DNA of 64,000 bases from Advenella sp. S44 (GTDB taxonomy: Bacteria > Pseudomonadota > Gammaproteobacteria > Burkholderiales > Burkholderiaceae_B), in the NCBI RefSeq assembly GCF_002810445.1, contig NZ_NEXS01000011.1, forward strand, positions 186,001 to 250,000. The letters are read 5' to 3'. Positions 53,585 through 62,389 of the stretch are shown piece after piece. Under the pieces are notes generated by a model. That model was not told the origin of the DNA. It saw nothing but the letters and a program-made list of their open reading frames with translations, and searched no databases. The position numbers and the translations under genes are program-made. Positions within the stretch are counted from its first letter, which is position 1. Every line of letters begins with the position of its first letter.

Positions 53585-54021
53585 ACAGCAGACAATGCTT
53601 TATTACCATACTATGCGCGGTCGGCTGCATAACCGGCAGTGCGGTATATGCGGCAGAGGCCGCCCACGATACTGGCCCGATGCAATCGTTCACCCGCCTT
53701 CCCCAGGACGAACTGAAAACTCCCGGTAACCAGATCAAACTCTTCAAATACTGGACACTGGCACGATGCGGTGCAACACTAAGCAAACAGGCTGGCAGTG
53801 CTGCGCTGGAAGAAGACTGGAGCAACACAGCTGCAGCGTATCTGGAATACTCTAGCGTTCCGCTTCAAGCCAATGAAGCTGCCCAGGCGTTGGTAGACCA
53901 ATTTCTGAAGAATACGACACGCAGCGGCTCTACGGGTGGAAGTTATGAGTCCATGAAATGCATCGATTTGTTCAACAGCAAAGCGCTGGACGCCCTGGCA
54001 GCCAAATATATAAAACCGTGA
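53581..54021 (+). CDS. tai4: Tae4 immunity protein, Tai4 family
   Basis: 146 aa with a signal peptide (about 1-24, ending VYAAEA), so it acts in the periplasm, where it must block Tae4. The helical body, with IKLFKYWTLARCGATL, YLEYSSVPLQANEAAQALVDQFL and SMKCIDLFNSKALDALAAKYI, matches the Tai4 family. Its ATG overlaps the tae4 stop (ATGA), the usual effector-immunity arrangement. Confidence 0.9.
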   Translation: MNSRQCFITILCAVGCITGSAVYAAEAAHDTGPMQSFTRLPQDELKTPGNQIKLFKYWTLARCGATLSKQAGSAALEEDWSNTAAAYLEYSSVPLQANEAAQALVDQFLKNTTRSGSTGGSYESMKCIDLFNSKALDALAAKYIKP

Positions 54022-54102
54022 ACGCAATTCCGTGCCGTGGCGCCTGTCGATACCAACGGACAGATTCATAGCCGGCCACAAATCCGCAAGGGCTCCGCCC
54101 TA

Positions 54103-54819
54103 TCAATCAGATTCGTGCTCGTCAAGCTGATCGAACATAGTGCGCCGTACCGTCGACAGGTGTTGGCGCATGGCCTGCGCTGCTTTCTCGGGGCTTCGCT
54201 CTTCGATTGCAGTCACAATAAGGGTATGCTGGCGGATATACAAAGCCTGGCGCTCCGGCGTGAGCGAGGCCTTGCGCAGTTTCCCCCAGGCCGTTTGTTC
54301 ACGAGCCGCCGTCAACATATCGAAGAATCGTACAAGCAATTCGTTATGCGTCGCGCGGCCAATTGCTGCATGCATGGCACCATCCCATTTTTCCCACTCC
54401 CGGTGATCGGCGTTTGCGTTTTTGCTTTTGCTGATACACAGGCGCATTTCATCGATATCACGAGATGTTGCATGTGCCGCAGCAATCGCGGCGATCGCCG
54501 GCTCCAGGGCAAAGCGTGCATCCATCAATTCAACCGGGCTGGTGTATTGCCGGATATCGACGGCCGCTGGCGGCAGCGGCGCCTGAGCGGGATCGACGAT
54601 AACCGTACCGCGTCCCGGCGTGCGCTGGATCATGCCTTCATCTTCGAGTTTTTGCAATGCTTCGCGCAGTACACGCCGACTGACGTTGAGCTCAGCGGCC
54701 AGGATACGTTCGGGCGGCAGGCGCCAGCCCTGGGTCGCATCGTGTTGATCCAATCGCTCCCGCAGCAGTTGCAACACTCTGTCGGAGCGCTTTTGTACCA
54801 ATGAAAAGGACGGCTGCAT
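54103..54819 (-). CDS. FCD-type GntR family regulator
   Basis: 238 aa. GntR winged helix (about 10-75): WRLPPERILAAELNVSRRVLREALQKLEDEGMIQRTPGRGTVI. The FCD effector domain follows with ARFALEPAIAAIAA, DGAMHAAIGRATHN and HTLIVTAIEERSPEKAAQAMRQHL, the last two histidines being metal ligands of such domains. It lies 28 bp downstream of tauE on the same strand. Two ATGGTNCCATAAT sites upstream of tauE are its probable operators. Confidence 0.9.
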   Translation of the reverse strand: MQPSFSLVQKRSDRVLQLLRERLDQHDATQGWRLPPERILAAELNVSRRVLREALQKLEDEGMIQRTPGRGTVIVDPAQAPLPPAAVDIRQYTSPVELMDARFALEPAIAAIAAAHATSRDIDEMRLCISKSKNANADHREWEKWDGAMHAAIGRATHNELLVRFFDMLTAAREQTAWGKLRKASLTPERQALYIRQHTLIVTAIEERSPEKAAQAMRQHLSTVRRTMFDQLDEHESD

Positions 54820-54847
54820 CGTTTTTATCCTGAATGCTTCTTTGATT

Positions 54848-55672
54848 TCAAAGTACGCTTAAAAACATGTTTATTGAATTGAATAATAAAAAAGCGGCAA
54901 AGGCCAGGCGCAGATATACCGGTTTGATCGCATGGGCAATGCGTGCGCCATATGGAGCGACAAACCCTGTGACGGGCACCAAAACAATAAAAGCCAGCAG
55001 ATTCACATATCCGACACTAAATGGCGGCAGATTCGGATTGCCCAGGCCGCTTAAAAACGCACCAATTGCGCCGGGTATGGAAATCAAAAGCCCGATCGCC
55101 GCCGCGGTCCCCACGGCACGGCGCATAGGGTACTTAAATACAGTCAGCAAGGGCACACTAAGCGTTCCGCCGCCGATTCCCATAATCGATGAAACCCCGC
55201 CAACCACAAGACCTAACAGCCCCCGTACGACGCCCTTTGGGAATTTATCAGTTGTTTCCTGCGTGGGCTCTTTGGCAAAAAGCATATACACCGCAACCAT
55301 CAGCGTTACGGCGGCAAAGACGATAGAGAGAAAACCGGAATCGACCGCACCGAAAACGCTCATACCGGCTATCGCGCCACACAAGAGCCAAGGGCCCCAA
55401 CTTTTGAGCAAGCCGATGTCTATGGATCCCTTGGCCAGATGAGCCCGGGTCGAGGAAATCGCCGTCGCAACAATGGTGCTTAGCGAGGTACCCACGGCCA
55501 TATGCATCCGAATTGATTCGTCGACCTGCAACAATGTAAATAAATAGAACAACACCGGAACAAGAACAATACCGCCGCCTACGCCAAGCAATCCGGCAAT
55601 AAGCCCGGCGATAATGCCTGATGCCAATATGGCGAGTATAAATAACGTGATGGTCTCCATATTGTATTGCAT
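54848..55672 (-). CDS. tauE: TauE/SafE family anion exporter
   Basis: 274 aa, about eight helices with the family's internal repeat: IAGLIAGLLGVGGGIVLVPVLFYLF and RGLLGLVVGGVSSIMGIGGGTLSVPLLT. This family exports sulfite, sulfoacetate or other anions. The taurine pathway encoded about 6 kb away releases sulfite, so sulfite export is an attractive role, but the operon partner is a GntR regulator and the divergent gene a Bug receptor, so another anion is possible. GGAG stands 7 nt before ATG 55672. Confidence 0.82.
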   Translation of the reverse strand: MQYNMETITLFILAILASGIIAGLIAGLLGVGGGIVLVPVLFYLFTLLQVDESIRMHMAVGTSLSTIVATAISSTRAHLAKGSIDIGLLKSWGPWLLCGAIAGMSVFGAVDSGFLSIVFAAVTLMVAVYMLFAKEPTQETTDKFPKGVVRGLLGLVVGGVSSIMGIGGGTLSVPLLTVFKYPMRRAVGTAAAIGLLISIPGAIGAFLSGLGNPNLPPFSVGYVNLLAFIVLVPVTGFVAPYGARIAHAIKPVYLRLAFAAFLLFNSINMFLSVL

Positions 55673-55700
55673 GGGATGCTCCGGAATCAGTGAGATCGAA

Positions 55701-55713
55701 ATGGTACCATAAT
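55701..55713. promoter_or_regulatory. Putative GntR operator 1
   Basis: atggtaccataat, containing the perfect palindrome atggtaccat. The TGGT...ACCA layout is typical of FCD-type GntR sites. It lies about 30 bp upstream of the tauE start, where it would block transcription. Confidence 0.6.
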
Positions 55714-55802
55714 GAACCATTTTTAGACCGAATCCAATCGTTTTTTCCCTATTATCCAAATTAATTATTTAATATGAAATAAATAATTCCATTTACAGAA
55801 AG

Positions 55803-55815
55803 ATGGTGCCATAAT
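55803..55815. promoter_or_regulatory. Putative GntR operator 2
   Basis: atggtgccataat, a near copy of operator 1, 102 bp away (about ten helical turns), which would permit looping between the two sites. Confidence 0.55.
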
Positions 55816-56145
55816 TAAAACAACTGCAAATCGCAAAACGAATGGTTCCTTATTGATCCCTTCCCTCATGCCCGTACGCATTCGGTGAATGGTTCCTGCC
55901 GGGAGCTACCCGATTGAAGAATGTCTGAAATCCCAAAGACGTTCAGGACAAAGGGTTGCAGCAATGGTCGGGCCCAGTAGGCAGCCACTGCATGCTGTCG
56001 CCACAGCAGTACGAATGGCATTGGCCGAAAGCAAATTGATCGGCCATCCAGCGGCGCAATGCGTCTCGGCCAGATTTTCCCATTGCCTTATTGTTGTCTT
56101 TCATCTCAGTCCCCGTCTTAACCATCAAGATTTCCGGAGGTCGTA

Positions 56146-57156
56146 ATGATGTTATCCCCAGTAATGCACACCTTGGCGGCGATCAGGACAGTGCTTCGTG
56201 CTTGCGGCTGCGCAGGTGCCGTGCTTCTGTTTCTTTGTGCGACGCCAGCGGTTGCCGCCTATCCTGATCGTCCGATACAAGTCATTATTTCCTTCCCGCC
56301 AGCCGGGGCAACCGATGTGCTTACTCGAGCTATCGGCAATCAGCTATCGCGCGAACTGGGCCAGCCTGTTGTGGTGGAAAACAGGCCAGGCGCCGGCGGC
56401 GCCATCGGCCTGACAGCAGCGGCCCGGGCGGCACCCACCGGTTACGTCCTGTATCTGGCGGCCACGTCCAACCAGGCCATTGCTGCGGCTATCTACCGCA
56501 ATCAGGCAGCCCATCTGGTTGAAGATTTCGTTCCAATCGGCCTGATCGGATCAGTGCCTCATGCGCTGGTGGTGCCTGAAAACCTGCCCGTCAAGTCAGT
56601 CCAGGAGCTTGTCGAATACATAAAAGCAAAGCCGCGCTCCTACAACTTCGCTTCGCAAGGCGTAGGTACGCTTTCACATTTGGAAGGGGAGCTGTTCAAG
56701 GCGCAATACAAACTTGATATTACGCACGTTCCCTATAAAGGCAGCGTCCAGGCGTTACCGGATGTCGTCAATGGCCTTGCCGTCATGATGTTCGACAGCG
56801 TCACCGGATCCATGCCATTGGTAAAAGGCAACAAGCTTAAAATTCTTGCGGTCGCCTCAACCGAGCGCCTCAGTCTGCTTCCGGATATTCCCACGCTCAA
56901 GCAAGCCGGTGCAGAAAACGTGCTGGCGGAAAACCGGTTTGGGCTGTTCGCGCCCAAGGGCGTACCGGCAGAAATCGTCAAGAAACTTGCGGACGCCCTG
57001 GACCGCAGTCTGAAAGCGCCGCAGCTGATCAGCGCAATGGCGGCCCAGGGAGCGCAATTGAAATTCGGCGACGACCAGGAGCTGAAAAAAATCACTGCTG
57101 ACGAACACGTGTTCTGGCGCAAGGCTGTGACCGATGCCGGCATTGAACCCCAATAG
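56146..57156 (+). CDS. Bug family receptor divergent from tauE
   Basis: 336 aa. The signal peptide runs to about VAAYPDRP (residue 43). Bug marks: IQVIISFPPAGATDVLTRAIGNQL, VVVENRPGAGGAIGLTAAARA and a C-terminal HVFWRKAVTDAGIEPQ. CGGAGG precedes the start codons (ATG ATG). No TctAB permease is near. Sharing a control region with tauE and its GntR regulator suggests all three respond to one anion. Confidence 0.92.
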   Translation: MMLSPVMHTLAAIRTVLRACGCAGAVLLFLCATPAVAAYPDRPIQVIISFPPAGATDVLTRAIGNQLSRELGQPVVVENRPGAGGAIGLTAAARAAPTGYVLYLAATSNQAIAAAIYRNQAAHLVEDFVPIGLIGSVPHALVVPENLPVKSVQELVEYIKAKPRSYNFASQGVGTLSHLEGELFKAQYKLDITHVPYKGSVQALPDVVNGLAVMMFDSVTGSMPLVKGNKLKILAVASTERLSLLPDIPTLKQAGAENVLAENRFGLFAPKGVPAEIVKKLADALDRSLKAPQLISAMAAQGAQLKFGDDQELKKITADEHVFWRKAVTDAGIEPQ

Positions 57157-57378
57157 CTTTGGCACGCGTAGCGCAGTCCAGCCCTCCCCGACGGCTTTCG
57201 ACCTACGTAGTAGCTTTAGCCCTAGCTGTTCGCTTTAGCCTTCGCAGATGTTGTTAGCACAAGCAGACCGGCTTTGCCCGCGCAGTGGCGCGAGCGAGCC
57301 CTGTCTTCCTGCTTACACACACTTGTCATAATGGTGCTTTATCCTTGCGGCTTTCCAACTTCATGCAGGAAGCACTCC

Positions 57379-58740
57379 ATGACAATCCGATTCCGTTTTT
57401 CGACGATAGCACTTGCGCTTGGACTGGCCACCATTACCGGTTTGGCTCAGGCACAAACCGAGGTGCCGGCTGTTCTTGAAGGCCACGCTGTATTGCCGGC
57501 CAGCAGCACCATCCCGGCGCCGAAGAACGCTCCCGAAGACCTGGAATTTGCAGGCAAATACACCACCGGCAACCGCGTAGAACAACTGGCTTCTGTCATG
57601 GGAAAATCTAATGGTCGCCACACTGGAATCAGTCTGCCTATCCAGGGCCAGCCGCTACAGGGCCATTCAGGCATCCAGGTCATGAAAGACGGCAGCGTCT
57701 GGATTCTGACCGATAATGGCTCTGGCAACAAGGCGAATTCTCCGGACTCCATGCTCTATCTGAACCAGTACAAAATCGACTGGAAATCCGGTAAGTTTGA
57801 ACATATTAAATCCGTATTCCTGAGCGATCCGGACAAGAACGTTCCCTTTCGGATTGTGCACGAAGGCACGACAAGCAGATACCTGACAGGATCGGATTTT
57901 GATCCGGAAAGCTTTCAGATTATCGGCGACACCCTGTGGATTGGCGAGGAATTTGGGCCGTTCCTGATCAAGGCTGATCTGGAGGGCAAGGTACAGGCCA
58001 TCTTCGAGACGCAGATTGACGGACGCAAAATCCAGTCGCCCGACCATTACCAGGTCGCGACCCCCGGCGCACCGAACGCAAGCTATAAAGATGTCAATCT
58101 GAAACGCTCCAAGGGGTATGAAGGCATGGCCGCCTCGGCCGATGGCAAGTTTCTATATCCGCTGCTGGAAGGACCGGTCTGGGACGACAGTCAGAAAACC
58201 TGGGAGACGGCGGATGGAAAAACCGTACTGCGCATGCTTGAGTTTGATGTCGCCGCGGAAAAATGGACGGGTCGCCACTGGCTGTACCCATTGGAAGCCG
58301 AGCATCATGCGATTGGCGACTTCAATATGATCGACGCCACCACAGGCCTGATCATCGAACGGGACAATGGCGAAGGCACGCCGGACAAAGCATGCAAACA
58401 AGGCGGTGATACGCAGTCATGCTTTTCGGATCTGCCCAAATTCAAACGTGTTTACAAAGTCGAGTTCGGCCCGCAGAGTGCCGGCAAGGCTGTGCGTAAA
58501 GTGGCGTATATCGATTTACTGAACATTGCCGATCCATCCAAAGTCGCGCGCAAGCCATTGACTGACGGCGTGCTGCAGTTCCCGTTCTTTACCATCGAGA
58601 ACGTGGATATTGTCGATAGCGAACACATTATCGTGGGTAATGATAACAACTTTCCCTTTTCATCCAGCCGCGAACCCAACAAACAGGACGATAATGAACT
58701 GATCCTGCTGAAAACACCCGAGCTGCTACAGGCCAAATAA
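57379..58740 (+). CDS. Phytase-like / esterase-like secreted protein
   Basis: 453 aa with signal peptide to AQA (residue 25). It belongs to the phytase-like domain family: GHSGIQVMKDGSVWILTDNGSGNKANSPDSML, SDFDPESFQIIGDTLWIGEEFGPFL and KGYEGMAASADGKFLYPLLEG, with many acidic loops. The end FFTIENVDIVDSEHIIVGNDNNFPFS is typical. The family is predicted to be a beta-propeller hydrolase in the periplasm; real substrates are poorly known. Aggaag precedes ATG 57379. Confidence 0.85.
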   Translation: MTIRFRFSTIALALGLATITGLAQAQTEVPAVLEGHAVLPASSTIPAPKNAPEDLEFAGKYTTGNRVEQLASVMGKSNGRHTGISLPIQGQPLQGHSGIQVMKDGSVWILTDNGSGNKANSPDSMLYLNQYKIDWKSGKFEHIKSVFLSDPDKNVPFRIVHEGTTSRYLTGSDFDPESFQIIGDTLWIGEEFGPFLIKADLEGKVQAIFETQIDGRKIQSPDHYQVATPGAPNASYKDVNLKRSKGYEGMAASADGKFLYPLLEGPVWDDSQKTWETADGKTVLRMLEFDVAAEKWTGRHWLYPLEAEHHAIGDFNMIDATTGLIIERDNGEGTPDKACKQGGDTQSCFSDLPKFKRVYKVEFGPQSAGKAVRKVAYIDLLNIADPSKVARKPLTDGVLQFPFFTIENVDIVDSEHIIVGNDNNFPFSSSREPNKQDDNELILLKTPELLQAK

Positions 58741-58869
58741 GCTGCTGACCAGACGCGTCGCCAAGCCGATCTTGACGCGTACAGGTCGGCTTTAACTGCC
58801 AATCCTCATGGTTTTCTAATAGAATGAAGCAGAGTCGTTCTATTTCAACTGAAACTTCAGGACATTACG

Positions 58870-60171
58870 ATGCAAATGCAGGAACACCGAATCATCATAG
58901 TGGGAGGCGGCGCGGGCGGTCTTGAACTGGCCGCCAAGCTCGGACGCAAATTCGGCCCAAGGCACATCTTTCTGGTCGACGAAGGGGTATTTCATATCTG
59001 GAAACCGTCGCTGCACGAAGTGGCATCGGGCACGCTGGATATCCATCGTGAAGGACTCTCCTACGCGATGCTGGCAAAAGATCATGGGTTTACCTTTGTT
59101 CCTGGTCAAATGGACGGCATTAATCGCCAGAGCCGCAGCATTCACGTCAAACCAGTGTTCAGCGAAGGCGAAGAAATCTTTCCCGACAGGGATCTGCCTT
59201 ATGACACGCTGGTGCTTGCGGTAGGTAGCCGCTCGAATTTCTTTAACACACCGGGCGCGCAAGAGTACGCAACCGCACTGGATTCGACCGAACAAGCGGA
59301 AAAATTCCGTTTGAAATTTCTACGTGAATTGATCGCGGCCGACCAGCGTAAAAAAACGGATCCGGCCCAAGGCCTGAATATTGCGATTGTGGGCGGCGGG
59401 GCAACGGGTGTTGAGCTGGCTGCCGAGCTGCTGGAGGCGGGAAAAAATCTGGGATTTTATGGAATCAACGAACTGAATCCGGAAGACGACATTCACATTA
59501 CGCTGCTCGAAGGCAGTCCGCGCATTCTTGCGGCGCTGCCGGAAAAAACGTCGGCCGCAGCAACAAAGCTGCTCAAGCAACGCGGCATTACTGTCAAAAC
59601 ATCAGTCCTGGTGGCCTCTGTCCAGGAAAAGAGTCTGTCCGATTCCAATGGCAATCAGTATCCGGCCGATTTGACAGTATGGGCAGCGGGCATCAGGGCC
59701 CCCACCTTCCTGACACGACTGGGTCTGGAGACCAACAAAATCAATCAGGTGATTGCCGACCGAACCTTGCGCACCAGCGATCCGTCTATCTACGCCATGG
59801 GCGACTGTGCCCAGGTCGAATGGGAGCCGGGACGCTATCTGCCGGCCAGGGCGCAGGTTGCCCATCAGCAGGCCGATTACCTGATCGGAGAGCTATCGGC
59901 CCGCATCAAAGGCACGGCAACTGGCAGCAAGCCATTCGTGTTCAAGGATTATGGCTCACTTGTATCTGTGGGACATAGTAAGGGCGTGGGCAGCCTGATG
60001 GGCGTGCTGACCGGTAAAAGCCTTTTCGTGGAAGGCCTGCTGGCACGCTGGATGTACATGAGCCTGCACCTGATGCATCACATGGCGATCCTGGGTATCG
60101 CGCGTACCGGCGCTGTCGCCCTGGGCCGCCTGCTGCTCAAACGCAGCACCCCCAAAGTCAAGCTGCATTGA
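58870..60171 (+). CDS. ndh: Type II NADH dehydrogenase
   Basis: 433 aa. It oxidises NADH and reduces quinone without pumping protons. The FAD motif is IIIVGGGAGGLELAAKLG (8-25), the NADH motif IAIVGGGATGVELAAELL (about 171-188), and IYAMGDCAQ (near 309) is the second FAD site. The C-terminal helices (WMYMSLHLMHHMAILG, ARTGAVALGRLLLKRS) anchor it to the membrane as in known NDH-2. Monocistronic. Confidence 0.94.
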   Translation: MQMQEHRIIIVGGGAGGLELAAKLGRKFGPRHIFLVDEGVFHIWKPSLHEVASGTLDIHREGLSYAMLAKDHGFTFVPGQMDGINRQSRSIHVKPVFSEGEEIFPDRDLPYDTLVLAVGSRSNFFNTPGAQEYATALDSTEQAEKFRLKFLRELIAADQRKKTDPAQGLNIAIVGGGATGVELAAELLEAGKNLGFYGINELNPEDDIHITLLEGSPRILAALPEKTSAAATKLLKQRGITVKTSVLVASVQEKSLSDSNGNQYPADLTVWAAGIRAPTFLTRLGLETNKINQVIADRTLRTSDPSIYAMGDCAQVEWEPGRYLPARAQVAHQQADYLIGELSARIKGTATGSKPFVFKDYGSLVSVGHSKGVGSLMGVLTGKSLFVEGLLARWMYMSLHLMHHMAILGIARTGAVALGRLLLKRSTPKVKLH

Positions 60172-60209
60172 CTGTTCCTCCGCGTCACCAATAAGGCGGG
60201 TGATGCGGG

Positions 60210-61835
60210 TTATTGAGGACGATATGCCCGCTCCAGTATCGCGGCCGCATCGGTGTAGATTGAAGCGCCAAATACGCCGGCATGCTCTTCGAAACGCGCG
60301 CGCACGAACGCCTCTGCCAGCCATGCAGGCGCGTGCCGGTAGAGCAGCGTCGCCTGCACCAGCAGGACCAATCGCTGCGCAACTTCGCGCGCCCTGGCTT
60401 CAAGCACCTGTCCCGATTCTGACAACCACTGCTGCAATTGCGACATGGCCTGTGACAACACAGGATCGGCACGACAATCTTCAGCAAGCTGTTCCAGCAA
60501 GAGCGCAGCTCCATCGGGATCTCGGGCGAGGGCCCGCAAAAGATCAAGGCACATCACATTGCCCGAGCCTTCCCAGATCGAATTGACCGGTGCTTCCCGC
60601 AGCAGTCGCGCCAGCGGCGCATCTTCAATATAACCATTACCACCCCACACTTCCATGCACTCGGCGATGGCCGCGATACTGCGCTTGCAGACCCAGAATT
60701 TAGCGGCGGGCGCGACAATGCGCAGATATGCCTTTTGCAAGGGGTCATCCGGTTTTGCCACGGCATTGGCCAGCGACATACCCAGCCAGAGCGCTGCTTC
60801 GCTTTCGAGGGCGAGATCGCACAGTACCGATTGCATTAGCGGCTGGTCCGCCAGTCGCTTGCCAAATGCCATACGATAGCGGACGTGATGCATGGCCTGC
60901 ACCAGTCCCTGCCGCAGCAACCCGGCGCTGCCCAGCACGCAATCGAGCCGCGTCTGGTTGACCATGCGCAAAATGGTGGGCACCCCTGCCCCGGACTCTC
61001 CCACCCGTAGCGCCCAGGCGCCGGCAAAGGCCACTTCTGCGCTGGCATTGGAACGGTTGCCCAGCTTGTTCTTCAGCCGCTGGATATGCACCGAGTTCAG
61101 GCTGGCGTCCGGGTGCCAGCGTGGCACATAAAAGCAGCTCAACTGGTCCTGCTCATAGGCCAGCACCAGATGCGCATCGGACATGGGAGAAGAGAAAAAC
61201 CATTTCTGTCCATGCAGTTCATAAACAGGCTCTGCCTGACTGCTTGCGACGGCGCGCGTGGTGTTGCTGCGCACGTCAGAGCCGCCCTGTCTTTCGGTCA
61301 TGCCCATTCCGATCATCATGCTGCGCTTGTGCGAAACGGGTGCGTTGGCACCATCATAATCACGACTGTATAACAGAGGTGCCAATTGCGTAAACAACGG
61401 CTGGCCCTGCAACGCAGCGACGGCGGCAAATGTCATGGTGACCGGACACAGGCTGCCGGCCTCGGTTTGAGCATGCATATAAAACAGCGCCGCTCTGCGC
61501 ACATGCTGACCGTCCTGCCATGCAGAGGAATGCACGCCCACGTCAAACAGCATAGTCAGCAGCTGGTGCCAGGCCGGATCAAACACCACCACATCCTGGC
61601 GCTCGCCGGTTCTGGTGAAAATTGCGGCCTGGGGTATGTTCTGGTTGGCCACCTGCGCCAGATGCAGAACCTGTTCGGACCCCAGCCGCTCGCCATAATG
61701 GCGGCAGGCTTCAGTAGCCTGCGCAGCAGAGAACGCATCCAGCGCTTCGTGCAACGCAGGATCACAATCGAATAGGTTATAGTTTTTCAGATCGGGGACT
61801 TGATTGTCCGGGGTAATGAATGTTGCGGTAACCAT
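60210..61835 (-). CDS. aidB: AidB-like acyl-CoA dehydrogenase family protein
   Basis: 541 aa. AidB is a flavin protein of the alkylation (Ada) response that binds DNA. The N-terminal block, with NQNIPQAAIFTRTGERQDVVVFDPAWHQLL, and MGMTERQGGSDVRSNTTRAV, EVWGGNGYIEDAPLARLLREAPVNSIWEGSGNVMCLDLLR, are diagnostic. ATG 61835 follows GGAGG. No ada gene is adjacent, although the repair gene ogt is elsewhere in the window. Confidence 0.93.
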   Translation of the reverse strand: MVTATFITPDNQVPDLKNYNLFDCDPALHEALDAFSAAQATEACRHYGERLGSEQVLHLAQVANQNIPQAAIFTRTGERQDVVVFDPAWHQLLTMLFDVGVHSSAWQDGQHVRRAALFYMHAQTEAGSLCPVTMTFAAVAALQGQPLFTQLAPLLYSRDYDGANAPVSHKRSMMIGMGMTERQGGSDVRSNTTRAVASSQAEPVYELHGQKWFFSSPMSDAHLVLAYEQDQLSCFYVPRWHPDASLNSVHIQRLKNKLGNRSNASAEVAFAGAWALRVGESGAGVPTILRMVNQTRLDCVLGSAGLLRQGLVQAMHHVRYRMAFGKRLADQPLMQSVLCDLALESEAALWLGMSLANAVAKPDDPLQKAYLRIVAPAAKFWVCKRSIAAIAECMEVWGGNGYIEDAPLARLLREAPVNSIWEGSGNVMCLDLLRALARDPDGAALLLEQLAEDCRADPVLSQAMSQLQQWLSESGQVLEARAREVAQRLVLLVQATLLYRHAPAWLAEAFVRARFEEHAGVFGASIYTDAAAILERAYRPQ

Positions 61836-61972
61836 GTGAGCCTCCGTCAGCAAGTGGATCACAATACCCGCTGCCGTCTCGGCCTGCTAGCCGCACAGCA
61901 GCCGGAACCTGAGTGCCAAAGGCACTGTATATTGACTGTAGCATACCTGGGCAGCGTCGGGAACACTTCGGC

Positions 61973-62365
61973 TCAGTCGCCCTTGGCCAGCCTCTCTATG
62001 ATGGGGCAATCTGGCCTGTCGTCCCCATGGCAATGGTCAGCCAAATAGGCCAGTTCATTGCGTATGGTGCGCAACTTTGCAATGTCTTCATCCAGTTCGT
62101 CAATGTACTGGCGCGCCAGTTGCCGGACATCTGCGCTGTGCCGTGAGGTATCTTCCCAAAGGCCAATCAGGGTTTTGATGCGCTCAAGCGAAAATCCCAG
62201 TTCGCGTGCTCGCCGGATAAAGGCAAGCATGCGCTGCTCCTGCACGGTATATTGCCGATAGCCCGAATCACTGCGATTGACGGCCCCGATCAGGCCAATT
62301 TTCTCGTAATAGCGGATCATTTTGGCGCTTACACCTGTGGCGGCCGACACTTCTCCAATGTTCAC
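61973..62365 (-). CDS. cueR: Copper-responsive MerR family activator
   Basis: 130 aa. The MerR winged helix is MNIGEVSAATGVSAKMIRYYEKIGLI. The copper ligands are C112 and C120 in HCHGDDRPDC, exactly the spacing and positions of E. coli CueR. It activates copper efflux genes when it binds Cu(I). It lies 24 bp downstream of copA on the same strand, so it is probably made from the copA transcript and regulates it. Confidence 0.95.
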   Translation of the reverse strand: MNIGEVSAATGVSAKMIRYYEKIGLIGAVNRSDSGYRQYTVQEQRMLAFIRRARELGFSLERIKTLIGLWEDTSRHSADVRQLARQYIDELDEDIAKLRTIRNELAYLADHCHGDDRPDCPIIERLAKGD

Positions 62366-62389
62366 TTCATTCTCCCCGGAAGATTCCAG

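Larger units (their letters stand above)
55673..56145. other. Divergent promoter region tauE / Bug receptor
   Basis: About 470 bp. It is very A/T-rich at 55740-55830. It holds two copies of an operator-like motif (55701-55713 and 55803-55815) and three aatggttc elements (55711-55718 on the minus strand, and near 55842 and 55887 on the plus strand). No gene is supported. Confidence 0.55.

Noticed and set aside
52023-54021. A type VI secretion gene cluster around tae4
   Set aside because: The flanking genes are a ZIP transporter and a GntR regulator; no structural T6SS gene is found.
55889-56145. 85-codon frame before the Bug receptor gene
   Set aside because: Atypical composition, open on both strands, and it occupies the promoter region.
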